The position numbers and the translations under genes are program-made. Below, in pieces: positions 43,015-51,862 of a DNA stretch of 54,642 bases. Origin of the DNA: Alloscardovia omnicolens DSM 21503 (GTDB taxonomy: Bacteria > Actinomycetota > Actinomycetes > Actinomycetales > Bifidobacteriaceae); contig NZ_ATVB01000012.1 in NCBI RefSeq assembly GCF_000420505.1, positions 1-54,642 of the forward strand, read 5' to 3'. The notes beneath the pieces are model-generated. The model had not been told where the DNA came from and did no database searches. It saw nothing but the letters and a program-made list of their open reading frames with translations. The first letter of the stretch is position 1, and the number at the start of each line of letters is the position of its first letter.

Positions 43015-43835
43015 GGTAGGGCTGTTGTGCTGTGGGGCTGTGGACGGCTAGTTGCAGGGCAGTGGGCGTTGAGCGCTCACAATCTGCACGCTGACTCAAC
43101 CTATAAACCCCTGCTAAGTCCGATGAACTGTTATGTCTCATGGGATTTTAGGGGGTTTTGGAGGTTGGTGGGGTTTGCAGGTGCATAGCTTGTAGCTGTT
43201 TCGTACAACCAGTCTTTACACTGTGTTCAATTCGAGGGTTTTTTACTCTCTCGCATTCTGCTTAACCGATTCATACACCTGTTATGCCAGTTTTGATGCG
43301 CAAAAATGGCTTCACGCGTGGCATATCGGTTGCGCGTATCGACTTCACGCATGAACGCGGATTTCAATCACTCTTAAAAGTGGACGCTAGCAACTTTCGC
43401 GCACTTGTAACCTACACACCTCGCTAAGTCCGAAGAACTAGTTTGCTGTATTATTCATCGTTGTGATTAGCTATGAATGATACAGCCAAATGGGCTTCTA
43501 CTTTCGCGTGGTAAAAGCTTTACCACGTAACGCTAACTGGTAGGTACGAACGATACAGCACGCTCTAAAACGTATACCGTCGAGCTTATCTGTGCTCGGT
43601 AAAACTTTTCCAAGACTGATTTGAAGTGCGGACAGCTTTAACGCGGAACGTTATCGATAGCTGTAAGCGGTTCGCCATATGGATAAAAAACACGTTGATT
43701 TGGTGGGCGCAGGAGCTTGTTCAACTGTGTGAGGCTCAAGAACTAAGAGTTAGCTGCCAGAAATCTCTCAAGTCTTCAAGCTGTGTGTTAGGAATCGCTT
43801 AAGTCTCTACCTGCTTCAAAAATCACCATATCACA
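43015..43835. other. Long non-coding stretch with palindromes and repeat copy 2
   Basis: No credible gene in about 820 bases. Besides repeat copy 2 it holds two copies of a GCTAAGTCCGAnGAACT sequence (near 43114 and 43422). It also holds a 13-bp imperfect stem CTGTATTATTCAT/ATGAATGATACAG (43446-43458 / 43473-43485) and a perfect 9-bp palindrome CGTGGTAAA-AGC-TTTACCACG (43507-43527). The start is GT-rich, the rest of average composition. It may be decayed DNA between converging genes. Confidence 0.6.
43211..43356 (+). repeat. Dispersed repeat element, copy 2
   Basis: Matches copy 1 over its length, including TTCTGCTTAACCGATT, CCTGTTATGCCAGTTTTGATGCGC and GGTTGCGCGTATCGACTTCACGC. The second stem arm is partly lost here (TTCACGCGTGGCAT), so the central hairpin is weaker. 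It lies between converging genes, as does copy 1. Confidence 0.88.
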
Positions 43836-43874
43836 CAAAAAGCGGTGTGAGGGATATTCTCAACCTCACACCGC
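43836..43874 (-). terminator. Intrinsic terminator of IclR gene
   Basis: Read on the minus strand, GCGGTGTGAGG and CCTCACACCGC (43842-43852 / 43864-43874) form an 11-bp stem followed by T5. Confidence 0.82.
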
Positions 43875-43938
43875 AGGCATATTCTATTTTGCTCTATTTA
43901 CTGCTCCATTTACCTGAACATGTAAAAAATATTATAAG

Positions 43939-44715
43939 TTATACTGATTTCGCGCGCGACATCGCTTCGCTGAGGTAACGACCGGCTTTCATAACCAGCG
44001 GAGCGTAGTGGCGTCCAGGCGAAATACCCATACGGTCAACTGGACCCGAAATAGAAATCGCAGCAATCACATGTCCAGCAGCGTTGCGAATCGGAGCGGA
44101 GACAGAACAAACACCCTTTTCTCGCTCGTTGATCGACTCGCTCCATCCGCGCCTACGCACAGTGTTCAAAGTCTGCGCAGTGAACTGAGCGTGCCGCAGC
44201 CCTTGATGCATGTGTTCATTATCTTCCCACGCAAGCAAAATATGAGCGGCAGATCCAGCTTCCATCGACAGCATAGCCCCCACTGGAATCGAATCACGCA
44301 ATCCACTTGTGCGCTCCACAGCCGCAATGCACACGCGCTGATCGCCCTGACGTCGGTAAATCTGCGCCGATTCCCCAGTGCGCTCTAGCAAAGTCTGCAA
44401 AATTGGCTCAGCAGAAGCAAGCAAACGGTCTTCACCAGCGGCGGTTGCCAACTCTGCGAAACGGGAGCCCACTGTAAAACGCCCTTGCTGGTCTCGAGAA
44501 ATAAAACGATGGCGTTCCAACGCAATGGCCAAGCGGTGTGTAGTTGGTCGAGCTAAACCAGTGGCATTCACCAACTGAGCAAGCGAGCATGGCTCTTTCT
44601 CGAGCGTGTCGAGAATCAGAGCAGCTTTGTCGAGAACACCCACGCCAGACTTTACAATTTCAGGCTTTGCAGGGCTACTGTTCGTATTGTGGATACTGAT
44701 TTGCTCATTCGTCAT
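43939..44715 (-). CDS. IclR-family regulator, LtbR-like
   Basis: About 258 residues. An N-terminal winged helix-turn-helix ([40 protein letters not shown]) is followed by the IclR ligand domain with [38 protein letters not shown] and [23 protein letters not shown]. It is divergent from leuCD across 72 bases. The corresponding C. glutamicum regulator LtbR represses leucine and tryptophan genes, so control of leuCD is a strong inference. The start at 44715 follows a -10 box by six bases, giving a likely leaderless mRNA; the open frame to 44826 lies over the leuC side. Confidence 0.88.
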   Translation of the reverse strand: MTNEQISIHNTNSSPAKPEIVKSGVGVLDKAALILDTLEKEPCSLAQLVNATGLARPTTHRLAIALERHRFISRDQQGRFTVGSRFAELATAAGEDRLLASAEPILQTLLERTGESAQIYRRQGDQRVCIAAVERTSGLRDSIPVGAMLSMEAGSAAHILLAWEDNEHMHQGLRHAQFTAQTLNTVRRRGWSESINEREKGVCSVSAPIRNAAGHVIAAISISGPVDRMGISPGRHYAPLVMKAGRYLSEAMSRAKSV

Positions 44716-44750
44716 ATAAGTATTATGGCATCTCAATATGTGACATGCAA
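44715..44750 (-). promoter_or_regulatory. Promoter of IclR gene, leaderless start
   Basis: On the minus strand TTGCAT (44750-44745) and CATAAT (44727-44722) are 17 bases apart, and the ATG begins six bases after the -10 box. No ribosome binding site is present. Confidence 0.55.
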
Positions 44751-44775
44751 ACACGGACAATCCCACCGTGTCGCG

Positions 44776-44781
44776 CACAAT
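44776..44781 (+). promoter_or_regulatory. Candidate -10 box for a leaderless start (leuC)
   Basis: CACAAT ends six bases before ATG 44788 without a ribosome site. ATG 44800 is an alternative start. Confidence 0.35.
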
Positions 44782-44787
44782 AGTTAC

Positions 44788-46230
44788 ATGGGAAAAACGA
44801 TGGCAGAAAAAGTGTGGCAAGACCACCTCGTTCGCACAGGCGAAGATGGTGCTCCTGACCTCATTTATATTGATTTACAGCTGATGCATGAAGTAACAAG
44901 TCCTCAGGCATTTGAAGGTTTGCGCCTAGCTGGTCGCCAGCTGCGTCACACCGAGTTGACTCTTGCCACCGAGGATCACAATACTCCAACTTTTAATATC
45001 GACAAGGTCTCTCCAGACGAGACAAGCGCTAAGCAGATTTCCACGCTGGAAGCCAACTGTAAAGAATTTGGCGTGCGTCTGCATCCTCTTGGCGATGCTG
45101 ACCAAGGTATTGTGCATGCAATGGGGCCACAGTTAGGCGTTACTCAGCCTGGCATGACCATTGTGTGCGGTGACTCGCACACCTCCACGCACGGTGCTTT
45201 TGGTGCTCTTGCTTTCGGTATTGGTACGTCTGAAGTAGAGCATGTTATGGCTACGCAGACTTTGAGTTTGAAGCCATTTAAGACCATGGCTATTAATGTG
45301 GAAGGCGAACTCTCGCCAGACGTAACCTCTAAAGACATTATTCTCGCAATTATTGCCAAAATTGGTATTGGCGGCGGTCAGGGCTACGTCTTCGAATATC
45401 GCGGTGAAGCCATCCGCAAGCTGTCTATGGAAGCGCGCATGACCATCTGCAATATGTCTATTGAAGGTGGCGCTCGTGCGGGCATGATTGCTCCAGACGA
45501 AACAACTTTCGAATACCTCAAGGGACGTCCACATGCGCCTAAGGGCGAGATGTGGGATAAAGCAGTTGAATACTGGAAGTCTCTCGTAACCGATGATGAC
45601 GCTGTTTTCGATAAGGAAATTACCCTTCGCGCCGATGAGCTGTCTCCATTCGTTACATGGGGAACGAACCCGGGACAGGGCATTCCGCTCAACGATTCCG
45701 TTCCATCGCCAGAAGATTTCGCGGACTCGACCGATAAGGCTGCCGCCGAGTCCGCGCTTAAATACATGGGTCTCAAGGCTGGCACTCCAATGCGCGATAT
45801 TGCAGTAGATACTGTTTTCATCGGTTCGTGCACGAATGGACGCATCGAAGATCTGCGTGCTGCTGCCGCAATCATGAAGGGACGTCATAAGGCGGAGAAC
45901 CTTCACCGCGTGCTCGTTGTTCCAGCTTCCTCGCGCGCACGTCTGCAGGCAGAAAAAGAAGGTCTCGATAAGATTTTCCTTGACTTTGGTGCTGAATGGC
46001 GTAATGCTGGATGTTCCATGTGCTTAGGTATGAATCAAGATCAAATGGTTGCGCATGAGCGAGCAGTATCTACCTCCAACCGCAACTTTGAAGGACGTCA
46101 GGGTAAGGGAAGCCGCACTCACTTGGCTTCTCCTCTCGTTGCTGCAGCTACGGCTGTGCGCGGAACTATTAGCTCTCCAAGTGATTTGGAACCGCTGAAT
46201 GACGCACAAAATATAGCAGCAATAGCCTAG
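44788..46230 (+). CDS. leuC: 3-isopropylmalate dehydratase large subunit
   Basis: About 480 residues. An aconitase-family enzyme that isomerises 2- to 3-isopropylmalate in leucine synthesis together with Leu[55 protein letters not shown] and CSMCLGMN show the active site and the three Cys that hold the 4Fe-4S cluster. ATG 44788 or 44800 can start it; the former sits six bases after a -10-like box. leuD follows after 89 bases. Control by the divergent IclR regulator is likely. Confidence 0.95.
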   Translation: MGKTMAEKVWQDHLVRTGEDGAPDLIYIDLQLMHEVTSPQAFEGLRLAGRQLRHTELTLATEDHNTPTFNIDKVSPDETSAKQISTLEANCKEFGVRLHPLGDADQGIVHAMGPQLGVTQPGMTIVCGDSHTSTHGAFGALAFGIGTSEVEHVMATQTLSLKPFKTMAINVEGELSPDVTSKDIILAIIAKIGIGGGQGYVFEYRGEAIRKLSMEARMTICNMSIEGGARAGMIAPDETTFEYLKGRPHAPKGEMWDKAVEYWKSLVTDDDAVFDKEITLRADELSPFVTWGTNPGQGIPLNDSVPSPEDFADSTDKAAAESALKYMGLKAGTPMRDIAVDTVFIGSCTNGRIEDLRAAAAIMKGRHKAENLHRVLVVPASSRARLQAEKEGLDKIFLDFGAEWRNAGCSMCLGMNQDQMVAHERAVSTSNRNFEGRQGKGSRTHLASPLVAAATAVRGTISSPSDLEPLNDAQNIAAIA

Positions 46231-46319
46231 GCACAGGCTCTAAAACTGAAAGGTTTTAAAACTAAAGCTTTGCGGGCTGCAGGTTTTACTGACGGACAAC
46301 AAGTAAGGGATTTCAAGAC

Positions 46320-46997
46320 ATGGAAAAGCTGACTGTTTTTACAGGAACAGGCGTGCCGCTGAAACGTTCAAGCGTGGATACTGACCAGATTATTCCTGCA
46401 GTATTTTTGAAGCGCGTTACCCGTACGGGATTTGAGGACGCTCTGTTTTACGCATGGCGTCGCGATCCGAACTTTATTTTGAACCAGGAATCTTACCGTA
46501 ACGGCTCGGTTCTCGTTACCGGCCCTGACTTTGGTATTGGTTCTTCGCGTGAACATGCTGTTTGGGCTTTGCATGACTACGGTTTCCGCGTAGTTATTGC
46601 TCCTCGTTTCGCGGATATTTTCTACGGGAATACGGCAAAAAATGGCGTACTTGCTGCTTTGATGCCTATGGAATCAATTGAACTGCTGTGGAAGCTCTTG
46701 GAAGAAGAACCAGGACTGTCGATTACTGTGAACTTAGATGAGCGCACGGTAACCTGTGCAGATGTTACGCTTCCGTTTGAAGTTGATGATTACGTGCGTT
46801 GGCGTCTGATGAACGGTTACGACGATATTGATTTGACTCTTCAGTACGAAGACGATATTGAGGCGTATGAAAAGATGCGTGCTGTAAAGTATCCGTTTAA
46901 GCCAAAGACCATTCCTGCTTTTACCACGGCAACCGAAAAGGTTTCGTCTGCTCCTGAAGTAGTCGTGCCATGGGATGGACCGCTTTCAGATAGATAA
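46320..46997 (+). CDS. leuD: 3-isopropylmalate dehydratase small subunit
   Basis: A 225-residue swivel-domain partner of Leu[33 protein letters not shown] and the substrate-binding [40 protein letters not shown] are the LeuD hallmarks. The C-terminus is somewhat longer than the E. coli protein. A weak AAGGGATTT lies upstream of the ATG. It follows leuC in the same unit, and no leuB is next to it. Confidence 0.95.
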   Translation: MEKLTVFTGTGVPLKRSSVDTDQIIPAVFLKRVTRTGFEDALFYAWRRDPNFILNQESYRNGSVLVTGPDFGIGSSREHAVWALHDYGFRVVIAPRFADIFYGNTAKNGVLAALMPMESIELLWKLLEEEPGLSITVNLDERTVTCADVTLPFEVDDYVRWRLMNGYDDIDLTLQYEDDIEAYEKMRAVKYPFKPKTIPAFTTATEKVSSAPEVVVPWDGPLSDR

Positions 46998-47089
46998 CTT
47001 CGGCTCTGCATAGGTTTTCTGGGATTTCACGTGCTCGTGCAGACAACGGCGCCTCGCCCTGCACGTGATAACTCAATATGACTTGCCAC

Positions 47090-47144
47090 AAGCAAGAAGT
47101 GGTTGGCTGTGCTCATCACAAGTGAGTGCAGCCGCTTTGCTTTT
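47090..47144 (+). terminator. Probable terminator of leuCD
   Basis: GGCTGTGCTCA (47105-47115) pairs with TGAGTGCAGCC (47123-47133) using two G-U pairs; outer AAGCAA/TTGCTT extends it and T4 ends the structure. Confidence 0.55.
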
Positions 47145-47457
47145 GATGGTGAGTGGGGGGGGAGATTCCTCGTGAGCGTTTTATTGTTGGCTTTGACAGT
47201 ACATGGTGGTGTGCTGTTTCGCCTTTACTAAGAATGCTTTGAAGGTCCTGACTATTGTGAGTTATGACGCGTTGATGAACTGCGTTCCGATTCTTGGATT
47301 GGGGAATTTATGTTTAAGGAACGGGAGGATTTTTATTGGTGGCAACGCAGGGGGCCTGATTGCGTCGTGGTGTTGACGGGTGACGTGCTTGTGTGCACTA
47401 TACGACGGATGTGACCGTTGGCACGTTTGTTCATACCTCAGTTCTGCTAATCGGCAT

Positions 47458-47498
47458 GTGATGAGACAAGACACGTTGAACGCTCCTTGTCTCATCAC
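47458..47498. repeat. Hairpin repeat family, complete copy A
   Basis: Perfect 13-bp arms GTGATGAGACAAG (47458-47470) and CTTGTCTCATCAC (47486-47498) enclose a 15-base loop ACACGTTGAACGCTC. Related sequence occurs at 54308-54347 and, in part, at 47547-47572, 47770-47795 and 47949-47978. Confidence 0.65.
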
Positions 47499-47637
47499 GC
47501 GATTGAGGCTCATTATTGCCCATTTTCATGGTATAGCTTAGGGCATGTCGAACGTGCCTTGTGAGGGTGTCAGGGCTTTTGTGTAGATGGTGGGTTGCCC
47601 TATGGTGAGCTATTTTTGGTTCATCGCACAGTTGATT

Positions 47638-47678
47638 AAAAAAAGGTTAGCCAGTGTGTTGTGCACACCATAACCTTT
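47638..47678 (-). terminator. Minus-strand intrinsic terminator without an obvious gene
   Basis: Read on the minus strand, AAAGGTTA/TAACCTTT arms (47678-47671 / 47649-47642) with an inner GTGTG/CACAC stem are followed by seven T (47644-47638). No minus-strand gene is seen just before it. Confidence 0.6.
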
Positions 47679-48242
47679 CGTTGTTCTCGTGCAGCACACA
47701 CAACCATAAGAAGTATTGCTCTTCTTTAAGAGTGCTACATGGCAACACACTGCTCCCAATCAGGCTGCGTTGAACACGTCATGTCTGGGAACATACGAAT
47801 CCGCTAAAACCCCACAGAAGAACCTCGCTCATCAAGTGGCACCTCACGGGTATGACTTACCGAAAGACCATGTCACTTACACTCAGTTACATAATCAAGC
47901 CCTGCTCCAGCGAGCCAGATCCAACAAAAACCACATACACACAAAACCTGACACGTCCTGCCTTGTCTCACAACATGCAGAACCCTCACAGCAAGCGTAG
48001 TCAACCAACCAGCACTAAACAAACAAGACCAATCCCAGGGGTGAATAAAATCACCGTAGTGAACCCCACCACTTACACAAACCCCGAACACCCTCCATCT
48101 TCACCCGCAGTTCTCAACAATCACCACCTTTCCCATAAAATCATGCATATCGCTACACTTAAGAGATAAGTGCAGTGGCATGCAAAAAGATACGTAACTT
48201 TTGCATAAAAAACCAAAGCGCGAGGTCTGCGATAGGAGAACA

Positions 48243-49379
48243 ATGGAAGCAACGCCTTTTTACGATGTAAATCTCACGTATGAAGACAACTATGAACGCG
48301 GACCATTTGGTGACTTCGCTGGCGAGGCGTTAAACAAGCTCGATACGCAAGCCATCCAAGCCACTCAAGAGCAGAGCCGCGAGCTTTTTGATTTCTTTGG
48401 TCAACCAGTATTCTCACCTTTCGGCATTCCGGCAGGTCCTCTGCTCAACGAGCACTTTACCACCGCGGCTTTGCGCGCTGGATTTGATATTGCTACCTAT
48501 AAAACAGTGCGTTCTCGCGCGTGGGGATGCAATCCTTTCCCAAACGTGCTGTCTGTACACCCAACAAGCGCAGATGGAACTCTTACTCCGAACTCTGAAG
48601 AAACGCAAAACGGTTTGCTTGCCGACACAAACTTTGGTGAACCAAGCAGTATTTCTATTTCCAATTCTTTTGGCGTGCCAAGCCAAGATCCTGATGTGTG
48701 GCAGCCAGATATGCAGCGCGCAATCCACAACGCCCACAACGCACAAGTGCTACTGGCCAGTTTCCAAGGCTCACGCACCCCAGGGATGAACGAAGATCAG
48801 TACATTGCCGATCACGTCACCACAGCCAAGTTAGTCCTAGAAACAGGCGCTCGCGTCTTAGAAATGAATACAAGTTGCCCAAACGAGGGGCATGGTCGCC
48901 TGCTGTGCCATAACGCGGAACTGGTAGGGCGCATAACGGAAGCGGTCAAGAACGAAATTGGCGATATTCCGCTGATCATCAAGCTGGCATTTATGCCTAA
49001 CGATGAAAGCGTAGAAACAATGCTTCAGCACACGGCAGCTCGCGGGACGGTTCAGGGCTTTGCCGCCATCAACACGATTTCTGCGAAACTGGTAGATAAG
49101 AACGGCAATCAGGCTCTGCCAGGCGAAGGGCGAGAAACCTCGGGAGTGTGTGGGGCAGCGATTAAATCTGCAGGATTAGAGATGGTTGAGCGCGTGCGTC
49201 GCGTACAGCATAATCTAGGAATATCGGATGATACTTTCCATGTTATTGGCGTAGGTGGTGTTACCTCGGCAGCTGATTACTTAAGTTACCGTAACAGCGG
49301 AGCCAGCGCGGTTATGAGTGCAACGGGAGCTATGTGGAACGCTCGTTTGGGCTTGGATGTTCGAGCAACCGGACGCTAA
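48243..49379 (+). CDS. Dihydroorotate dehydrogenase family protein
   Basis: A 378-residue TIM-barrel flavoenzyme of the dihydroorotate dehydrogenase family. SPFGIPAGPLLN, TYKTVRSR, EMNTSCPNEG with the catalytic Cys (class 1 type rather than the Ser of class 2), PLIIKLAF, AINTISAKL, and GVGGVTSAADYLSYRNSGASAVMSATGAMW near the FMN phosphate are visible. It lies apart from any pyrimidine gene, so it may be a stand-alone PyrD or a paralogue acting on another substrate. ATG 48243 has TAGGAG upstream. Confidence 0.85.
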   Translation: MEATPFYDVNLTYEDNYERGPFGDFAGEALNKLDTQAIQATQEQSRELFDFFGQPVFSPFGIPAGPLLNEHFTTAALRAGFDIATYKTVRSRAWGCNPFPNVLSVHPTSADGTLTPNSEETQNGLLADTNFGEPSSISISNSFGVPSQDPDVWQPDMQRAIHNAHNAQVLLASFQGSRTPGMNEDQYIADHVTTAKLVLETGARVLEMNTSCPNEGHGRLLCHNAELVGRITEAVKNEIGDIPLIIKLAFMPNDESVETMLQHTAARGTVQGFAAINTISAKLVDKNGNQALPGEGRETSGVCGAAIKSAGLEMVERVRRVQHNLGISDDTFHVIGVGGVTSAADYLSYRNSGASAVMSATGAMWNARLGLDVRATGR

Positions 49380-49520
49380 GTAACAAAAACAAGCGAACCA
49401 AACGCAACAAGCTGTTCGCTCAGAACGTGTATTCACACCTCGCGCACAATAGGTATGACACACTAGAATAAGTAAGACTACTTTGAAGACTTTCAAAGAC
49501 CGTAAAGAGAAAGCATAAAA

Positions 49521-50843
49521 ATGACACGCGAAGACGATGTATTGCATGTTGTAGGCGGTAAGCCTCTCGGCGGTGAAATTAAAGTGCGTGGCGCAAAAAA
49601 TCTTGTGTCCAAGGCAATGGTCGCCGCTTTGTTAGCTCCGAGTACGTCGGTGCTGAAGAATGTGCCGGAAATTCGCGATGTGCAAGTGGTATCCGACTTG
49701 CTGCGTTTGCATGGTGTAGACACCACTGTCGATGGTAAGAAGGGCATTGTAACCATTGATGCTTCGCATGTGGAGATGCCAGCTGTATCCGATGTAGAAA
49801 CGCTGTCTGGTTCTTCGCGCATTCCAATTTTGTTCTCTGGGCCGCTCCTGCATCGTTTAGGCGAGGCTTTTATTCCTAGTTTGGGTGGCTGCCGTATTGG
49901 AGATCGTCCGATTGATTATCACTTGGAAACCTTGCGCAAGCTTGGCGCTGAGGTAGATAAAGAGCATGAAGACGGCATTCATATTACTGCTCCGCACGGT
50001 TTGAAGGGTACGAAGATTCATTTGCCGTACCCTTCTGTGGGTGCAACAGAGCAGACTCTTCTTGCTGCTGTGCTTGCTGAGGGCAAGACTGAGCTGTCGG
50101 GTGCTGCTATTGAGCCAGAAATTATGGATTTGATTGCTATTTTGCAGAAGATGGGTGCCATTATTTCTGTTGATGTCGATCGCACTATTCGCATCGAAGG
50201 CGTCAAGCAGCTTAAGGGCTATACGCATACTGCTTTGACCGACCGTATTGAAGCTGCTTCTTGGGCAGCTGCTGCGCTGGCTACGCGCGGAGATATTTTC
50301 GTTAAGGGTGCTACTCAGCCAGAAATGATGACTTTCTTGAATGTTTACCGCAAGATTGGTGGCGAGTTTAACGTTACTGATGAGGGCATTCGCTTCTGGC
50401 ATCCAGGTGGAGATTTGAAGCCAGTTGCTATTGAAACGGATGTTCATCCAGGATTTATGACTGACTGGCAGCAGCCTTTGGTAGTCGCTTTAACGCAGGC
50501 GAAAGGCTTGTCGATTGTGCACGAAACTGTGTACGAGAACCGTTTCGGCTTTACTGAACCTTTGGTGAAGATGGGCGCAACCATTCAGTTATACCGTGAA
50601 TGCTTGGGGTCTTTGCCATGCCGTTTTGAGCAGCACAACTTTGAGCATTCTGCTGTTATTTTCGGTCAGACTCCTTTGGAAGGTCGAGATATTGATGTTC
50701 CTGATTTGCGTGGCGGCTTCTCGCATTTGATTGCTGCTTTAACTGCAACAGGCGAATCAAATGTTCGCGGTATTTCTCTGATTGACCGCGGATACGCTGA
50801 TTTCCGAGGCAAACTTACTGCTTTAGGAGCAGACTTTAACTAA
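49521..50843 (+). CDS. murA: UDP-N-acetylglucosamine 1-carboxyvinyltransferase
   Basis: A 440-residue enzyme adding enolpyruvate to UDP-GlcNAc, the first committed step of peptidoglycan synthesis. GGKPLGGEIKVRGAKNLVSKAMVAALL is the N-terminal signature, and the loop GGCRIGDRPIDYHLETLRKLGAEV holds the catalytic Cys targeted by fosfomycin. TALTDRIEAASW and the C-terminal PDLRGGFSHLIAALTATG are typical. The usual KNAALP is KNLVSKA here. A hairpin follows, so it is probably separate from plsC. Confidence 0.95.
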   Translation: MTREDDVLHVVGGKPLGGEIKVRGAKNLVSKAMVAALLAPSTSVLKNVPEIRDVQVVSDLLRLHGVDTTVDGKKGIVTIDASHVEMPAVSDVETLSGSSRIPILFSGPLLHRLGEAFIPSLGGCRIGDRPIDYHLETLRKLGAEVDKEHEDGIHITAPHGLKGTKIHLPYPSVGATEQTLLAAVLAEGKTELSGAAIEPEIMDLIAILQKMGAIISVDVDRTIRIEGVKQLKGYTHTALTDRIEAASWAAAALATRGDIFVKGATQPEMMTFLNVYRKIGGEFNVTDEGIRFWHPGGDLKPVAIETDVHPGFMTDWQQPLVVALTQAKGLSIVHETVYENRFGFTEPLVKMGATIQLYRECLGSLPCRFEQHNFEHSAVIFGQTPLEGRDIDVPDLRGGFSHLIAALTATGESNVRGISLIDRGYADFRGKLTALGADFN

Positions 50844-50855
50844 AATATTTGCGTT

Positions 50856-50894
50856 AACGCTCAGTGAGTCGTATCAGGCTTACTGAGCGTTTAT
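50856..50894 (+). terminator. Terminator after murA
   Basis: Arms AACGCTCAGT (50856-50865) and ACTGAGCGTT (50882-50891) pair perfectly; TTTAT follows. Confidence 0.7.
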
Positions 50895-50908
50895 GTTGCC
50901 CTCCAGTA

Positions 50909-50914
50909 TAGAAT
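50909..50914 (+). promoter_or_regulatory. Candidate -10 box for a leaderless start (plsC)
   Basis: TAGAAT ends seven bases before ATG 50922, and no ribosome site is present. It lies directly after the murA terminator. Confidence 0.45.
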
Positions 50915-50921
50915 AAAGTCT

Positions 50922-51860
50922 ATGGTATCTCGCGGCAAACCAAGTCCAGGAAAATCTGTGCCAGCTTTGAGCAATGCTCAAGTACGTAAACTCGCACAGA
51001 AACATCATCTCAGCGACCCTTTTACATACTTACCAACCGGTGTTCAGCGTAAAAATAATGATGCAGAAATAGCTTCTCAGCAGCCTAAAAAAGCCAAGCG
51101 TCTGCTCGACATGATTTCGTGGGTAGCGCATACCCGCATGAAAGCGTATTCCTGGGGGCTCGAAAATGTTCCCGAAGAAAGCGTTTTTATTACCGCAGCA
51201 ACGCATGTTACGCAGTTCGATGTTTTCGTACCTATGTGCGGTCTGTTCCATCAAGGACGTCGTCCGCGCTATATGGCTAAAGCGGAAATGGCGAACTGGC
51301 CAATCATCGGTAACTGGTTCAAAACAGTGGGTATGCAGCCAGTGCCACGTCGCAGTGGCAAGGCAGAAGCTATTATCCACGAATCTGTGAGCATCCTAAC
51401 CGAGGATAATCGTCCTCTCAGTATTTGGCCGGAAGGTACGGTTACGCGCGACCCTCAAAAATGGCCGATGAGTCTTAAACCCGGTCTCGCTGTCATTGCT
51501 CTCGAAGCCTCGCGCAAACTCGGACATCAAATCCCTCTGTTTGTTTCAGTAACGTGGGGAGCAGCCAGTATTAATCATGTGTTCCCGTGGCCGCGCAAAA
51601 ACGTTGTTATGGCATACGATACAGCTCTCGACTATGCGGACTTACTTAAGGGTAGCGAAAACTGGGGTGAGTACGGAGCACCGCAGTCAGCAATAGACGA
51701 GCTGACCGAGCGTGTAGCTAACCGCATGGAAGAGCTGATGGAAGAAATTCGCGGCGAAGAACGACCAACTTGGGGACGCTGGGATTTCCGCTCGATGAGC
51801 CGTAAACCGCGACCATCGCAAATAGATAAGCATAACGATAATCAGGAAGTAGAGGAGTAA
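50922..51860 (+). CDS. 1-acylglycerol-3-phosphate acyltransferase family (PlsC-like)
   Basis: A 312-residue acyltransferase. After a basic N-terminal region, the catalytic His-x4-Asp reads THVTQFDVF, followed by PRYMAKAEMANWPIIGNWFKTVG and the acceptor-binding PEGTVTRDP. Such enzymes make phosphatidic acid for membrane lipids. gpsA, which makes glycerol 3-phosphate, starts two bases after its stop, so both supply the same pathway. The C-terminal tail is charged. The frame begins at ATG 50922 just after a -10-like box. Confidence 0.88.
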   Translation: MVSRGKPSPGKSVPALSNAQVRKLAQKHHLSDPFTYLPTGVQRKNNDAEIASQQPKKAKRLLDMISWVAHTRMKAYSWGLENVPEESVFITAATHVTQFDVFVPMCGLFHQGRRPRYMAKAEMANWPIIGNWFKTVGMQPVPRRSGKAEAIIHESVSILTEDNRPLSIWPEGTVTRDPQKWPMSLKPGLAVIALEASRKLGHQIPLFVSVTWGAASINHVFPWPRKNVVMAYDTALDYADLLKGSENWGEYGAPQSAIDELTERVANRMEELMEEIRGEERPTWGRWDFRSMSRKPRPSQIDKHNDNQEVEE

Positions 51861-51862
51861 GT

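Larger units (their letters stand above)
46998..48242. other. 1.2-kb non-coding region rich in hairpins
   Basis: No credible gene is seen. The left part (to about 47630) is GT-rich on the plus strand, the right part (47690-48170) AC-rich, as if part of it were inverted. It contains hairpins at 47027-47068, 47090-47144, 47458-47498 and 47638-47678, and several partial TTGAACG repeats. Open frames at 47716-48000 and 47852-48169 are low-complexity Thr/Pro/Asn-rich without a ribosome site and look spurious. Confidence 0.6.

Noticed and set aside
47716-48169. Two overlapping plus-strand frames of 94 and 105 codons in the AC-rich stretch
   Set aside because: Low-complexity Thr/Pro/Asn/His-rich translations, no ribosome binding site and no relation to known proteins; the composition of the DNA itself explains the absence of stops.
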